Notes under the pieces: generated by a model | The model's database searches: none | Seen by the model: the letters and a program-made list of their open reading frames with translations, nothing else | Told to the model about the DNA's origin: nothing | DNA from: Frigoribacterium sp. Leaf186 | GTDB taxonomy: Bacteria; Actinomycetota; Actinomycetes; Actinomycetales; Microbacteriaceae | NCBI RefSeq assembly: GCF_001423905.1 | Contig: NZ_LMPQ01000012.1 | Coordinates: 268,549-332,548, forward strand | Length of the DNA: 64,000 bases | Direction of reading: 5' to 3' | Position numbers and translations under genes: made by a program | Shown: in pieces, positions 12,302 through 21,861 of the stretch | Position numbering within the stretch: position 1 is the stretch's first letter | Layout of the letters: each line of letters opens with the position of its first letter

Positions 12302-13852
12302 ATGACAGACACCACCTCGCTCGTCCACCTGTCCGCCGCCGAGCTGTCGACGCGCCTGGCCGCCGGCGACGTCTCGTCGGTCGACGTCACGCGCGCCCAC
12401 CTCGACCGCATCGAGGCGGTCGACGGCGACGTCCACGCGTTCCTGCACGTCAGCACCGCCGCCCTCGACACCGCGGCCGACGTCGACCGGCGACGCGCCG
12501 CCGGCGAGGCACTGGGGCCGCTCGCCGGCGTCCCGATCGCCATCAAGGACGTGCTCTGCACCATCGACATGCCGTCGACCTCCGGCAGCAAGATCCTCGA
12601 GGGCTGGGTGCCGCCGTACGACGCGACCGTCGTCGCCAAGCTGCGCGCGGCCGACCTCGTTCCGCTCGGCAAGACCAACATGGACGAGTTCGCGATGGGC
12701 TCGTCGACCGAGTTCTCGGCCTACGGCCCGACGCACAACCCGTGGTCGCTCGATCGCATCCCCGGCGGGTCCGGCGGTGGCTCAGCGGCCGCCGTCGCCG
12801 CCTTCGAGGCGCCCCTCGCCCTCGGCAGCGACACGGGCGGCTCGATCCGCCAGCCGGGTGCCGTCACGGGCACGGTCGGCGTGAAGCCGACCTACGGCTC
12901 GGTCAGCCGCTACGGTGCCATCGCCCTGGCGAGCTCGCTCGACCAGGTCGGTCCGGTCAGCCGCACGGTGCTCGACAGCGCGATGCTGCACGACGTCATC
13001 ACCGGCCACGACCCCCGCGACTCCACCTCGCTGCGCGACGCCTGGCCGTCGTTCACCGAGGCGGCCCGCACCGGCCTGGCCGGTGGCGCCCTGCAGGGCG
13101 TCCGCGTGGGCGTCGTCCGAGAGCTGAACGGCGACGGCTTCCAGGCCGGGGTCAAGGCCCGCTTCGCCGAGGCGCTCGAGCTGATGAGCGCCGCCGGCGC
13201 CGAGATCGTCGACATCTCGGCCCCGAGCTTCGAGCACGCGATCAGTGCCTACTACCTGATCCTGCCGGCCGAGGCCTCGAGCAACCTCGCCAAGTTCGAC
13301 TCGGTGCGGTTCGGCCTGCGGGTCGTGCCCGAGGGCGGCGGCACCGTCGAGGACGTCATGGCCGCGACGCGCGAGGCCGGCTTCGGCCCCGAGGTGAAGC
13401 GCCGCATCATCCTCGGCACCTACGCCCTCAGTGCCGGGTACTACGACGCCTACTACGGCAGCGCCCAGAAGGTGCGCACCCTGGTGCAGCGCGACTTCGC
13501 GGCCGCGTTCGACCAGGTCGACGTGCTCGTCTCCCCGTCGGCCCCCACGACGGCGTTCCGGCTCGGCGAGAAGATCGACGACCCGCTGGCGATGTACCTC
13601 AACGACATCACGACCATCCCCGCCAACCTGGCCGGCATCCCCGGCATCACGGTGCCGATGGGCCTGGCCGACGAAGACGGGTTGCCGACGGGTCTGCAGT
13701 TCATGGCACCCGCCCGCGGCGACGCCCGCCTGTACACCTACGGCGCCGCCCTTGAGCAGTTGCTCGAGCAGGGCTGGGGCCACACGCTCATCTCGCGCGC
13801 GCCCGACCTGAGCGCCACCGAGCAGACCGCCGCCACCGAGGGAGTCATCTGA
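12302..13852 (+). CDS. gatA: Asp-tRNA(Asn)/Glu-tRNA(Gln) amidotransferase subunit A
   Basis: The glutaminase subunit of GatCAB and an amidase-signature enzyme. The 516 residues include the catalytic lysine in PIAIKDVLC (near residue 81), the Gly/Ser-rich signature [13 protein letters not shown] (near 157-169) and [14 protein letters not shown] with the two catalytic serines. It overlaps gatB by one base at the junction, which indicates coupled translation. Confidence 0.96.
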   Translation: MTDTTSLVHLSAAELSTRLAAGDVSSVDVTRAHLDRIEAVDGDVHAFLHVSTAALDTAADVDRRRAAGEALGPLAGVPIAIKDVLCTIDMPSTSGSKILEGWVPPYDATVVAKLRAADLVPLGKTNMDEFAMGSSTEFSAYGPTHNPWSLDRIPGGSGGGSAAAVAAFEAPLALGSDTGGSIRQPGAVTGTVGVKPTYGSVSRYGAIALASSLDQVGPVSRTVLDSAMLHDVITGHDPRDSTSLRDAWPSFTEAARTGLAGGALQGVRVGVVRELNGDGFQAGVKARFAEALELMSAAGAEIVDISAPSFEHAISAYYLILPAEASSNLAKFDSVRFGLRVVPEGGGTVEDVMAATREAGFGPEVKRRIILGTYALSAGYYDAYYGSAQKVRTLVQRDFAAAFDQVDVLVSPSAPTTAFRLGEKIDDPLAMYLNDITTIPANLAGIPGITVPMGLADEDGLPTGLQFMAPARGDARLYTYGAALEQLLEQGWGHTLISRAPDLSATEQTAATEGVI

Positions 13853-15351
13853 TGGCCAAGGCAGACCTGATGGACTACGACGCGGCCCTCGAGCAGTTTG
13901 AGGTCGTCCTCGGCTTCGAGGTCCACGTCGAGCTCGCGACGAAGACCAAGATGTTCTCGGACGCCCCGAACTTCTTCGGCGGCGAGCCCAACACCAACGT
14001 CACGCCGGTCGACCTGGGGCTGCCCGGCTCGCTGCCGGTGGTCAACGAGCAGGCCGTGCGCTACTCGATCAGCCTCGGGCTGGCCCTCGGCTGCTCGATC
14101 GCCGAGAGCTCGCGGTTCGCGCGGAAGAACTACTTCTACCCCGACAACCCCAAGAACTACCAGGTCAGCCAGTTCGACGAGCCGATCGCGTTCGAGGGCG
14201 AGGTCGAGGTCGAGCTGCCCGACGGGACGGTCTTCGCGATCCCGATCGAGCGCGCCCACATGGAAGAAGACGCGGGCAAGCTCACGCACGTCGGCGGTTC
14301 GACCGGTCGCATCCAGGGTGCCGAGTACTCGCTCGTCGACTACAACCGCGCGGGCATCCCGCTCGTCGAGATCGTGACCAAGCCGATCATCGGTGCCGGG
14401 GCCAAGGGCCCCGAGCTCGGCGCGGCCTACGTCTCGACGATCCGCGACATCGTGCGCGCCCTGGGCGTCAGCGAGGCGCGCATGGAGCGCGGCAACCTGC
14501 GCTGCGACGCGAACGTCTCGCTGCGCCCCCACGGGCAGGTCGAGCTGGGGACCCGCACCGAGACCAAGAACGTCAACTCGTTCCGGTCGGTCGAGCGCGC
14601 GGTCCGCCACGAGATCCAGCGCCAGGCCGCGATCCTCGCCGCCGGGGGCACCATCACGCAAGAGACGCGCCACTGGCACGAAGACACCGGCCGCACCTCG
14701 GCGGGTCGCCCGAAGAGCGACGCCGACGACTACCGGTACTTCCCCGAGCCCGACCTGCTGCCCGTGGTGCCGCCCCGCGAGCTCGTCGAGGAGCTGCGCC
14801 TGGCCCTGCCCGAGGCCCCGGTCGCGCAGCGTCGCCGGCTCAAGGCCGAATGGGGTTTCGCCGACCTCGAGTTCCAGGACGTCGTCAACTCGGGGCTGTT
14901 GACCGAACTGGTCGAGACCGTCGGTGCCGGCGCCTCGCCCCAGGCGGCGCGCAAGTGGTGGACGGGTGAGATCGCCCGCCTGGCCAACGCCCGGGGTGTC
15001 GAGGCCTCGAGCCTGGTGTCGCCGCTCCACGTCAGCGAGCTCATCGCCCTGGTCGAGAGCGGCGAGCTGACCGACCGCCTGGCCCGTCAGGTGCTCGAGG
15101 GCGTCGTCGCGGGCGAGGGCAGCCCGTCCGAGGTCGTCGAGGCCCGGGGCCTGAAGGTCGTCTCGGACGACGGCGCGTTGATCGCGGCGATCGACGAGGC
15201 CCTCGCGAGCCAACCCGACGTCCTCGCGAAGATCCGTGACGGCAAGGTCCAGGCGGCCGGTGCCGTCATCGGTGCCGTGATGAAGGCCATGAAGGGCCAG
15301 GCGGACGCCGCCCGCGTCCGCGAGTTGGTGCTCGAGCGGGCGCAGGCCTGA
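13852..15351 (+). CDS. gatB: Asp-tRNA(Asn)/Glu-tRNA(Gln) amidotransferase subunit B
   Basis: The tRNA-binding and kinase-like subunit of GatCAB. The 499 residues carry [44 protein letters not shown], the [10 protein letters not shown] metal-site motif and the C-terminal YqeY-like tail ending near [15 protein letters not shown]. The gene closes a gatC-gatA-gatB operon. Confidence 0.96.
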   Translation: MAKADLMDYDAALEQFEVVLGFEVHVELATKTKMFSDAPNFFGGEPNTNVTPVDLGLPGSLPVVNEQAVRYSISLGLALGCSIAESSRFARKNYFYPDNPKNYQVSQFDEPIAFEGEVEVELPDGTVFAIPIERAHMEEDAGKLTHVGGSTGRIQGAEYSLVDYNRAGIPLVEIVTKPIIGAGAKGPELGAAYVSTIRDIVRALGVSEARMERGNLRCDANVSLRPHGQVELGTRTETKNVNSFRSVERAVRHEIQRQAAILAAGGTITQETRHWHEDTGRTSAGRPKSDADDYRYFPEPDLLPVVPPRELVEELRLALPEAPVAQRRRLKAEWGFADLEFQDVVNSGLLTELVETVGAGASPQAARKWWTGEIARLANARGVEASSLVSPLHVSELIALVESGELTDRLARQVLEGVVAGEGSPSEVVEARGLKVVSDDGALIAAIDEALASQPDVLAKIRDGKVQAAGAVIGAVMKAMKGQADAARVRELVLERAQA

Positions 15352-15376
15352 TCGACGTGACCACGGCCGCGGCAGG

Positions 15377-16198
15377 GTGCGGCGCACGATGAACCTCGTC
15401 GCGCGCCTCCGCCCCGCCGTGCCCGTGGCCGTCGCCCTCGCGGGTGTCCTCGTGGCCCTCGCCGTTTCGTCTCGCCTGCTGCCGCGCCGGGTGGTGCTGG
15501 TGCACCTGAGCGACACGGGCGGGGCGGCGTTCGCCGCGAGCCGCGGCGACCTCGGCCTGCTCGGACTGCTGCTCGTCGTCGGCATCGTGCTCGTCTGGCT
15601 CGTCGCGGCGCTCTTCCTCGCCGTGACGCCCGCGCGTCACCTGCTCGTGCCGCACGCCGCCTTCTGGAAGCAGCCGGCGCACCGGCCCGAGATGAGGAGC
15701 CGGTACGCGCGGTACCTCGCCGTGGCGACCAGCGCCTCCTTGTGGTTCGTGGCCGCGCTGTTCGTGCTGGCGATCGTGTCGCAAGAGGGCCCGCTCGCCG
15801 TGTGGTGGCTGCCCGCGGTGATCTCGACGGCCTACGTGCTGTTCGTCCTGGTCGGGCTGGTCTGGGTCTTCGCGGCCGGGTTCACGCCGTCGTCGTCGGC
15901 GGTGACCGCCGCGCGGGCGCCGGCTCGCACGTCGGGCGAGACCGACCCGGCGCCCGGCGCGCGGGTGACACCCGGTGCGCAGGTGACGCCCGGCGCACGG
16001 TCGACGCCCGGCGCGCGGGTGACGCCCGGTGCTCGCCCGGTGCCCGGTGCCGCACGGTCGGCTGCCGCGCCTCCCGTGGCCGGCACCATCCCGCGTCGCG
16101 GGCCCGGGGGTTCGACCCCGCCGTCGGCCGACGGCCCCCGCCAGGGCCCTCCCCGCCCGTACCAACCCCGACCCCGTTCAGGAGGCCCTCGTGGATGA
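15377..16198 (+). CDS. Membrane protein with DUF1648-like core and Gly-Ala-Thr-Pro repeat tail
   Basis: A 273-residue protein with about four hydrophobic segments in its first 175 residues. RRVVLVHLSDTGGAAFAASRGDL after the first helix resembles DUF1648. The cytoplasmic or exposed tail is low-complexity: tandem hexapeptides of the type GARVTP (about residues 193-225, bases 15953-16057), then Pro/Gly/Arg-rich sequence. It starts with GTG at 15377; the ATG at 15389 is an equally good choice. Its last eight bases overlap the DUF3097 gene, so the two are probably co-translated. The function is unknown. Confidence 0.7.
   Translation: MRRTMNLVARLRPAVPVAVALAGVLVALAVSSRLLPRRVVLVHLSDTGGAAFAASRGDLGLLGLLLVVGIVLVWLVAALFLAVTPARHLLVPHAAFWKQPAHRPEMRSRYARYLAVATSASLWFVAALFVLAIVSQEGPLAVWWLPAVISTAYVLFVLVGLVWVFAAGFTPSSSAVTAARAPARTSGETDPAPGARVTPGAQVTPGARSTPGARVTPGARPVPGAARSAAAPPVAGTIPRRGPGGSTPPSADGPRQGPPRPYQPRPRSGGPRG
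15953..16057 (+). repeat. Degenerate 18-bp tandem repeats coding GA(R/Q)VTP
   Basis: Four to five 18-bp units of the form GGCGCGCGGGTGACGCCC encode consecutive hexapeptides near GARVTP. Differences between units are mostly single substitutions. They form the start of the disordered tail of the membrane protein. Confidence 0.7.
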
Positions 16199-17027
16199 CG
16201 ACCGCTACGGTGCCGACGTGCTCGCCGGCGACTGGAAGAGATCGTCGAGGCCGGCTCCGACGCCAACCGACGCCGTGCGCGACCTCGTGGTCGAAGAGGT
16301 GCGCACGGGCTTCACCGGAGCCGTCGTGCGGGTCGAGGCCGGCACGGTCGAACTCGAGGACTGGAAGGGCCGGGTGCGGGCCTTCCCGTTGACCGGCTCG
16401 TTCCTGATCGACGGCGCCCCCGTCGCGCTGCGCGTGCCGAGGGCGGCGCCGCAGGGCAGGGCCCGCACGGCGTCCGGCTCGTTCGCCGTCGACGGAGCGA
16501 AGGCCCGCGTCGCGCGACAGAGCCGAATCTTCGTCGAGGGACGACACGACGCCGAGCTGGTCGAGAAGGTCTGGGGCCCCGACCTGCGCGTCGAGGGCGT
16601 CGTCGTCGAGTACCTCGAGGGCGTCGACCACCTGGCCGAGGTGCTGCGAGACTTCCGACCGGGGCCCGAGCGTCGGGTCGGCGTGCTCGTCGACCACCTC
16701 GTGCCGGGCTCGAAGGAGAGCCGGGTGGCCGAGAGCATCGCCCGGAGCCCGCTCGGGCGTCACGTGCTCGTGGTCGGGCACCCGTTCGTCGACGTCTGGC
16801 AGGCCGTCAAGCCGGCCCGGCTCGGCGTCGACGCCTGGCCCGTCGTGCCCCGCACGGTCGAGTGGAAGCACGGCGTCTGCGAGGCGATGGGCTGGCCGCA
16901 CGAGGACCAGGCCGACATCGCCCGCGCCTGGCAGTACATCCTGTCGCGCGTGCGCACCTACGCCGACCTCGAGCCGTCGGTGCTCGGGCGGGTAGAGGAG
17001 CTGATCGACTTCGTCACGTCGGGCTGA
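16191..17027 (+). CDS. DUF3097 family protein
   Basis: A 278-residue protein of the actinobacterial DUF3097 family. The N-terminal half holds a beta-rich region (TGAVVRVEAGTVELEDWKGRVRAFPL). The C-terminal half carries IFVEGRHDAELVEKVWG and GVLVDHLVPGSKE, which look like Toprim-type acidic motifs (E...D) and suggest nucleic-acid or nucleotide work, but the activity is not known to me. It starts with GTG at 16191, five bases after a perfect AGGAGG. The start overlaps the end of the preceding membrane-protein gene by eight bases. Confidence 0.85.
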   Translation: MDDDRYGADVLAGDWKRSSRPAPTPTDAVRDLVVEEVRTGFTGAVVRVEAGTVELEDWKGRVRAFPLTGSFLIDGAPVALRVPRAAPQGRARTASGSFAVDGAKARVARQSRIFVEGRHDAELVEKVWGPDLRVEGVVVEYLEGVDHLAEVLRDFRPGPERRVGVLVDHLVPGSKESRVAESIARSPLGRHVLVVGHPFVDVWQAVKPARLGVDAWPVVPRTVEWKHGVCEAMGWPHEDQADIARAWQYILSRVRTYADLEPSVLGRVEELIDFVTSG

Positions 17028-17155
17028 CCCGGGCGTCGCGGTCCCCGAACCCGACGAGCACCGACCGACAGCCGGCCCGTGCTTCGTGCCCCCGAGAACG
17101 GCCCCGATCCCCGAGAATCGCCCGGGCGTGTCGGGACTCCGACGCGGTTTCGCCC

Positions 17156-17161
17156 TAGATT
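17156..17161 (+). promoter_or_regulatory. -10-like TAGATT, leaderless arrangement
   Basis: TAGATT is followed by seven bases and then the ATG at 17169. No Shine-Dalgarno sequence is present. Confidence 0.5.
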
Positions 17162-17168
17162 CGACGTC

Positions 17169-18041
17169 ATGGCCGAGCAGATCGAGGGACGCGTCAGCTC
17201 GGCCGTGGACGCCTGGCTGCGCTGGCTGCCCCGCTGGCACGTCGGCACCGCTCGAGGGCGGACCCGGCCCTGTCGGGTGTGCCTCGGGTCGCCCGTCGCC
17301 ACCGCCGCCGGCTTCGACCACGACGTGCCCCACGCGGTGCAGCACGCACTGCTGAACCGCCTGCGGCAGATCGTCGACGACGACGTCGACGAGTACACCG
17401 CTCGCAACCTGCCTCTGGTCACGCGCGAACTCCGCCTCGCCGAGGCCCAGGAGGCGCGGGGCTACCGACCCGACCAGGGTCTCGATCCCGAGTTCCAGGG
17501 TCTCGACCTCGACCCCGAGCCCGAGCCCGGTCAGCCGTTCCTCTTCACCCTCGCCGGTCTCGCGGGGACGCCCTCGGACGACGGCGTGGTCCCACCCGAC
17601 CCGACCGTCGTGGGGGCGGAGCCCTCGGGTGCGGCACCGCAGCCCGACGACGACGCCGACGCCGACGCACTGTTCGACCTGGACGACCTGGACGGCTGGC
17701 TCGTGTCGCCGGACTCCGCGGCGTCGGACGCCAGACCCGAGCCGGTGGTGCGCGGCCCGGTCGTGCCCGATCCGGTCGAGCCCCAGCCGGTCGAGCCCGA
17801 CGAGCAGCCGCAGGCCGGGCCGCCGGCCGAGCCCGAGTACTCGGACGAGGCCAAGGCCGCCCTGCGACGCGAGATCGCGCTGGCGGGGGACCACGCCGAG
17901 GCCGTCGGCACGAGCCTCTGCCTCGCCCTCGTCGAGCACCGCTCACGCATCGCCGAGGCGATCGACCGTCTGGTGGCCCCGCAGGTGGACGAACTCCTGG
18001 CAGAGTTGTCGCGCGCACTCGAGCAGCCGCGGTCCCGCTGA
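17169..18041 (+). CDS. Uncharacterised protein with CxxC motif and acidic linker
   Basis: I do not recognise this 290-residue protein. Residues 1-110 are compact and include a CRVC pair (near residue 38). Residues 110-215 are Pro/Asp/Glu-rich and probably disordered (stretches such as DDDADADALFDLDDLDG). The last 70 residues are helical and charged (DEAKAALRREIALAGDHAEA). There is no signal peptide or membrane segment. The ATG at 17169 was chosen for the -10-like box just upstream. A CGCGCCTCC element (reverse orientation) lies at 17450. DUF3054 follows. Confidence 0.6.
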   Translation: MAEQIEGRVSSAVDAWLRWLPRWHVGTARGRTRPCRVCLGSPVATAAGFDHDVPHAVQHALLNRLRQIVDDDVDEYTARNLPLVTRELRLAEAQEARGYRPDQGLDPEFQGLDLDPEPEPGQPFLFTLAGLAGTPSDDGVVPPDPTVVGAEPSGAAPQPDDDADADALFDLDDLDGWLVSPDSAASDARPEPVVRGPVVPDPVEPQPVEPDEQPQAGPPAEPEYSDEAKAALRREIALAGDHAEAVGTSLCLALVEHRSRIAEAIDRLVAPQVDELLAELSRALEQPRSR

Positions 18042-18094
18042 ACCGGGCCACCACCGATCGACTCCGGGTGCCGACGCCCCGAGAGGACCCCGAC

Positions 18095-18508
18095 ATGACC
18101 CGTCAGACCCCGAGCCCCGCTACGACCCGGCGAGCGGCTGCCGCACCGGCCTGGTGGCCGGTCGTCGTCGACCTCGTCGCCGTGCTGGCCTTCGTCGTGA
18201 TCGGGCGCCGCAGTCACGCCGAGGGGCTCGACCTGCCGGGCCTGCTCGGCACGCTGTGGCCGTTCGTCGTCGGCGCGGTGGTCGGCTGGGCGAGTGTGAC
18301 CGGCGTCCGGTGGCCGCTGGCGAGCGTGCGTGCGGGGGCGGTCGTCTGGGTCTCGACCGCCGTGGTCGGCGTCCTGCTGCGCGTGGTCGCCGGCCAGGGG
18401 GTGCAGGTCAGCTTCGTGATCGTCACGATCGTGGTGCTCGGCGTCTTCGTCGTCGGCTGGCGGGCCGTCGTCGCTCTCGTGCGACGAATGCGGACACGCC
18501 GGGCCTGA
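18095..18508 (+). CDS. DUF3054 family membrane protein
   Basis: A 137-residue protein with four hydrophobic segments and the family hallmark DLVAVLAFVVIGRRSHAEG in the first helix. The C-terminus is Arg-rich and should be cytoplasmic. GAGAGGA precedes the ATG by eight bases. The role of the family is unknown. It converges on the DUF7882 gene across a 24-base gap. Confidence 0.85.
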   Translation: MTRQTPSPATTRRAAAAPAWWPVVVDLVAVLAFVVIGRRSHAEGLDLPGLLGTLWPFVVGAVVGWASVTGVRWPLASVRAGAVVWVSTAVVGVLLRVVAGQGVQVSFVIVTIVVLGVFVVGWRAVVALVRRMRTRRA

Positions 18509-18532
18509 GGCCGTATCGGCGACCGGTGCGGG

Positions 18533-18859
18533 TCAGCCCCGGCGCTTGGTGCTGTTGTCGAGGCTGGGTTCGTCGGTGAGCACGAGGCCGGACGAGCTGT
18601 TCGACGAGGCGGTCAGCTCGCTGAGCCAGTCGCGGTTGATCGAGGGCACCCGGCCGCCCGAGTACTTGAAGTAGAGCGGGATGCCCGCGTCGAGCCAGAT
18701 GCTGCTGCGACCGTCACCGACCTTCTGCGTGTCGCGCCACGAGAAGAAGAACGACTCACGACGACGCAGCTTGGTCGCGATGACGATCTGGAGGTGTTCG
18801 AGCACGCGGTCGTCGAACTCGACCTCGATGCCCGACGTGCCGTAGATGAGCGATCCCAT
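18533..18859 (-). CDS. DUF7882 family small protein
   Basis: A 108-residue protein that opens MGSLIYGTSGIEVEFDDR and continues with FFFSWRDTQKVGDGRSSIWL and PLYFKYSGGRVPSINRDWL. This matches a small-protein family frequent in Microbacteriaceae that is often mislabelled as an ATP-dependent DNA ligase fragment. It has no ligase catalytic motif. I chose the ATG at 18859, where the conserved block begins, with AGGA upstream. The function is unknown. Confidence 0.85.
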   Translation of the reverse strand: MGSLIYGTSGIEVEFDDRVLEHLQIVIATKLRRRESFFFSWRDTQKVGDGRSSIWLDAGIPLYFKYSGGRVPSINRDWLSELTASSNSSSGLVLTDEPSLDNSTKRRG

Positions 18860-19049
18860 GGGGGTCCTGATTCGTGTGGGTGTCCGGTGCCGGCGACGAG
18901 GCCGACTCAGGTCAATGTACCGTGCGATCAGGCATTCCTCGACCCGGGCGATCACGGCGGCGTTGTGGGCGGACGTGCAGGCTGCCGAGCCATACTCGGG
19001 ACTGCCGATCCGCTGCGCCCCCGAGCGCCCGACCGACCACCTGGGACCC

Positions 19050-19766
19050 ATGACCTCGACCGCCTCCGTCCTCCGCGCCTCCTCGTCCTCGAGCCAGGAC
19101 GTCGTCGCCGACCTCGACGGCCTCGTCGGGTTCGCGGCCCGCATCATCGACGCCCTGGGTGAGTGGGGCGTCGCCCTGCTGACCTTCGTCGAGACCGTGT
19201 TCCCGCCGATCCCGAGCGAGATCATCCTGCCGTTGGCCGGGTTCCTCGCGGGGGCCGGATCGATGAACATCGTGCTGCTCGTCGCGCTCAGCACCCTCGG
19301 CGCGTACCTCGGCGCCCTCGTGCTCTACGGCCTCGGCGCGGGCCTCGGTCTCGACCGCAGCATCCGCTGGCTGGCCAAGCTGCCGCTCGTCGACCGTCAC
19401 GACTTCGAGAAGGCGGCCGGCTGGTTCCAGCGGCACGGGCGCTCGGCGGTGTTCTTCGGCCGGTTCATCCCGGGGGTCCGCAGCCTCATCTCGCTGCCCG
19501 CCGGCGCCGAGCGGATGCCCCTGCTCGTCTTCTCGCTCTTCACGATCGTCGGCAGCGGCATCTGGAACGGCTTGCTGATCGGCCTGGGTGCGGCGCTCGG
19601 CACCCAGTACGAGCTCATCGACCGGTACGCGAAGTACCTCGACTACGCGGTCTACGCGGCGATCGCAGGCGTCGTGGTGTTCCTCGTCGTCCGGTCGGTG
19701 CGTCGCCGTCGGGCCGGCGTCGACGACGCGTCCCGCGACGCGGTCGATCAGGACGTTCGCGGCTGA
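19050..19766 (+). CDS. DedA family membrane protein (second copy)
   Basis: A 238-residue DedA-type protein. It has the family features FVETVFPPIPSEIILPLAGFLAG, the GAYLGALVLYGLGAGLG segment, and FFGRFIPGVRSLISLPAGAERM, where the arginines are typical of the family. The C-terminus is charged. GGGA lies just before the ATG. It is divergent from the DUF7882 gene and is a paralogue of the gene at 4522, with the family core as the main similarity. Confidence 0.88.
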   Translation: MTSTASVLRASSSSSQDVVADLDGLVGFAARIIDALGEWGVALLTFVETVFPPIPSEIILPLAGFLAGAGSMNIVLLVALSTLGAYLGALVLYGLGAGLGLDRSIRWLAKLPLVDRHDFEKAAGWFQRHGRSAVFFGRFIPGVRSLISLPAGAERMPLLVFSLFTIVGSGIWNGLLIGLGAALGTQYELIDRYAKYLDYAVYAAIAGVVVFLVVRSVRRRRAGVDDASRDAVDQDVRG

Positions 19767-19795
19767 CGCCCCGTCCGCGTCCAGGCGGCGGGCCG

Positions 19796-19826
19796 CGTCG
19801 GTCCGTAGCGTGGGCCCGGACCGACG
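19796..19826 (+). promoter_or_regulatory. Inverted repeat flanking a TAGCGT -10-like box
   Basis: CGTCGGTCC (19796-19804) and GGACCGACG (19818-19826) are perfect nine-base arms separated by 13 bases. TAGCGT lies in the spacer at 19806-19811. The next start codon, at 19875, has its own AGGA site. The element may be an operator over the promoter, or a terminator hairpin for the upstream DedA gene. Confidence 0.45.
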
Positions 19827-19874
19827 TCGCACCACGCGTGCGTCCCCGAGCACACGAACCGACAGGACACCGCC

Positions 19875-20729
19875 ATGGGATTCCTCGACCGACTCCTCGG
19901 CCGCGAGCCGAAGCAGGGCCAGCCGCAGCAGGGGCAGCAGCAGGCCTACCCGCAGGGCTACCAGTACGGGCAGCAGAGCTACGAGCAGCCCGCCGCCCCG
20001 CAGCAGGGTCAGCCCCCGCAGGGCTACGGCCAGCCCCAGGGCTACGGCCAGCCGCAGGGCTACGGCCAGCAGCCCACGGGCGGTCCCGCCGGCGGGCCCG
20101 CGCGCAGCGACGACGAGATCGCCGTCGAGCGCTACCGCTACCTGCTGAAGACCGCCCCGCCCGAGACGATCGAGCAGGTGCACGCCGAGGCGTTCGCGAA
20201 GCTCAGTCCCGAGCAGCGCCGCCTGGTCTTCGACCAGCTGACGGCCGAGTCGAGCCCCGGCGAGGCGCCGCGCGGCGACGACGCCAGCTCGCTCGCCCAG
20301 GCGGCGACCCGCTCCGAGCTGCGCCGACCGGGCACCCTCGAGCGCACCCTCGGCGGCGGCGCGAACGGCCCGCAGCAGCTCGGCCAGAACGGTCAGACGA
20401 TGCGCCAGGGCCCCGGCATGGGCTCGATCATCGGCGGGTCGATCCTCGGCACCGTCGCCGGCTACGTCATCGGGTCGACCCTGATGAGCGCGTTCCTGCC
20501 CGACGCGGGCGCGACGGCCGACGGAGGCGCGGGTGACGACGCCGGCGCCGACCAGGGTTCCGAGGAAGACGGCGGGGCGGACGGCGGGGCCGACACCGGG
20601 GCCGACGCCGGCACCGAGACCGCGAGCGACGGCGGCGGAGACTTCGGTGCCGACACCGGGGGCGACTTCGGCGGCGGTGACTTCGGAGGCGGCTTCGGCG
20701 ACTTCGGCGGCGGCGACTTCGACATCTGA
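19875..20729 (+). CDS. Low-complexity protein with Gln/Gly/Tyr-rich N-terminus
   Basis: A 284-residue protein I cannot assign to a characterised family. Residues 1-70 are Gln/Gly/Tyr/Pro-rich with three perfect QGYGQP repeats, a prion-like composition. Residues 75-140 form a compact helical region (ERYRYLLKTAPPETIEQVHAEAFAKLSPEQRRLVFDQL). Residues 175-200 contain one Gly-rich hydrophobic segment (GSIIGGSILGTVAGYVIGSTLM) that could insert in a membrane. The last 80 residues are Asp/Gly/Ala-rich, ending in GGGDFG repeats. It starts MGFLDRLLG with AGGA upstream. Confidence 0.6.
   Translation: MGFLDRLLGREPKQGQPQQGQQQAYPQGYQYGQQSYEQPAAPQQGQPPQGYGQPQGYGQPQGYGQQPTGGPAGGPARSDDEIAVERYRYLLKTAPPETIEQVHAEAFAKLSPEQRRLVFDQLTAESSPGEAPRGDDASSLAQAATRSELRRPGTLERTLGGGANGPQQLGQNGQTMRQGPGMGSIIGGSILGTVAGYVIGSTLMSAFLPDAGATADGGAGDDAGADQGSEEDGGADGGADTGADAGTETASDGGGDFGADTGGDFGGGDFGGGFGDFGGGDFDI
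20019..20069 (+). repeat. 18-bp tandem repeat, three units, coding QGYGQP
   Basis: CAGGGCTACGGCCAGCCC repeats at 20019, 20037 and 20055 with almost no change. It lies inside the low-complexity N-terminus of the protein at 19875. Near identity at DNA level suggests recent slippage or expansion. Confidence 0.8.
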
Positions 20730-20850
20730 GCCCGGTGCCGTCGGCGGCGTCGTCGGCGTCCCGACCTGGACGTCGACCCGGGCCGGTCCCCTCGGCGCGG
20801 ACTAGCGTCGAGGGTCCGCCCACCACCTGCCGCGAGGCCCAGGGAGCACC

Positions 20851-21861
20851 ATGACCAGCACCAGAGTCGCCGTCGTCACCGGGGGGTCGGCCGGTCTCGG
20901 CCGCGCTACCGTCCGAGAGCTCGCCTCACGGGGTTGGGACGTGGCGGTCCTGGCCCGAGGCCAGGACGGCCTCGACGGGGCCGTCCGCGACGTCGAGGCC
21001 GCCGGGCGTCGGGCGCTCGGCATCTCGACCGACGTGGCCGACCGGGCCCAGGTCGAGTCGGCCGCCGACCGGGTCGAGGCCGAGCTCGGCCCGATCGACC
21101 TCTGGGTCAACGACGCGATGGTCGGCGTGTTCGGGGAGTTCCTCGAGACCGACCCCGACGACTTCGAGCGGGCCACCGCCGTCAACTACTTCGGCTTCGT
21201 CAACGGCACGCGCGCCGCCCTCTCGCGCATGGTGCCCCGCGACCGCGGCCACGTGATCCAGGTCGGCTCGGCCCTCGCCCACCGCGGCATCCCGCTGCAG
21301 GCCTCGTACTGCGGGGCCAAGCACGCCGTCCAGGGGTTCACCGAGTCGGTGACCACCGAGCTGATCCACAACAAGAGTTCGGTGCGCATCAGCACCGTCG
21401 ACATGCCGGCCCTCAACACGATCCAGTTCAACTGGGTGCGGTCTCGCCTGCCCGAGCACCCCCAACCGGTGCCGCCGATCTTCGAGCCCGAGGTCGGGGC
21501 CCACGCCATCGCCGACGTCGCCGACAAGCCGCGTCGTCGCACCTGGCTCGGCGAGCCCACCGTCATGACGGTGCTCGGCAACCGGTTCGTCGCGAACTTC
21601 CTCGACGTCTACCTCGCCAAGACCGGCTACTCGGGCCAGCAGGCGCCCGACAAGGACGAACCCATGCTGCCCGACAACCTCTACGAGCCCACGTCCGGCG
21701 ACCAGGGAGCCCGCGGCATCTTCAGCGACCGCGCCCGCAGCACGAGCCCGCAGGTCTGGTACACCCGCCACCGCGCCCTCACCGTGGGCGCCGGGCTCGG
21801 GGCCGCCGTGGCCGCCACCGCCGCCGTCGTGGGCCGGGTGACGCGGGGCGGTCGCGCGTGA
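20851..21861 (+). CDS. SDR family oxidoreductase with C-terminal hydrophobic tail
   Basis: A 336-residue short-chain dehydrogenase. The NAD(P)-binding TGGSAGLG is at residues 11-18. The catalytic Ser in QVGSALAHR and the YCGAK Tyr/Lys pair are near residues 139 and 153. After the usual 250-residue domain there is an extra 80-residue part ending in a hydrophobic segment (ALTVGAGLGAAVAATAAVVG), likely a membrane anchor. AGGGAG precedes the ATG. Its stop overlaps the next gene's GTG as GTGA, which indicates coupling with the FAD oxidoreductase. The substrate is unknown. Confidence 0.82.
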   Translation: MTSTRVAVVTGGSAGLGRATVRELASRGWDVAVLARGQDGLDGAVRDVEAAGRRALGISTDVADRAQVESAADRVEAELGPIDLWVNDAMVGVFGEFLETDPDDFERATAVNYFGFVNGTRAALSRMVPRDRGHVIQVGSALAHRGIPLQASYCGAKHAVQGFTESVTTELIHNKSSVRISTVDMPALNTIQFNWVRSRLPEHPQPVPPIFEPEVGAHAIADVADKPRRRTWLGEPTVMTVLGNRFVANFLDVYLAKTGYSGQQAPDKDEPMLPDNLYEPTSGDQGARGIFSDRARSTSPQVWYTRHRALTVGAGLGAAVAATAAVVGRVTRGGRA

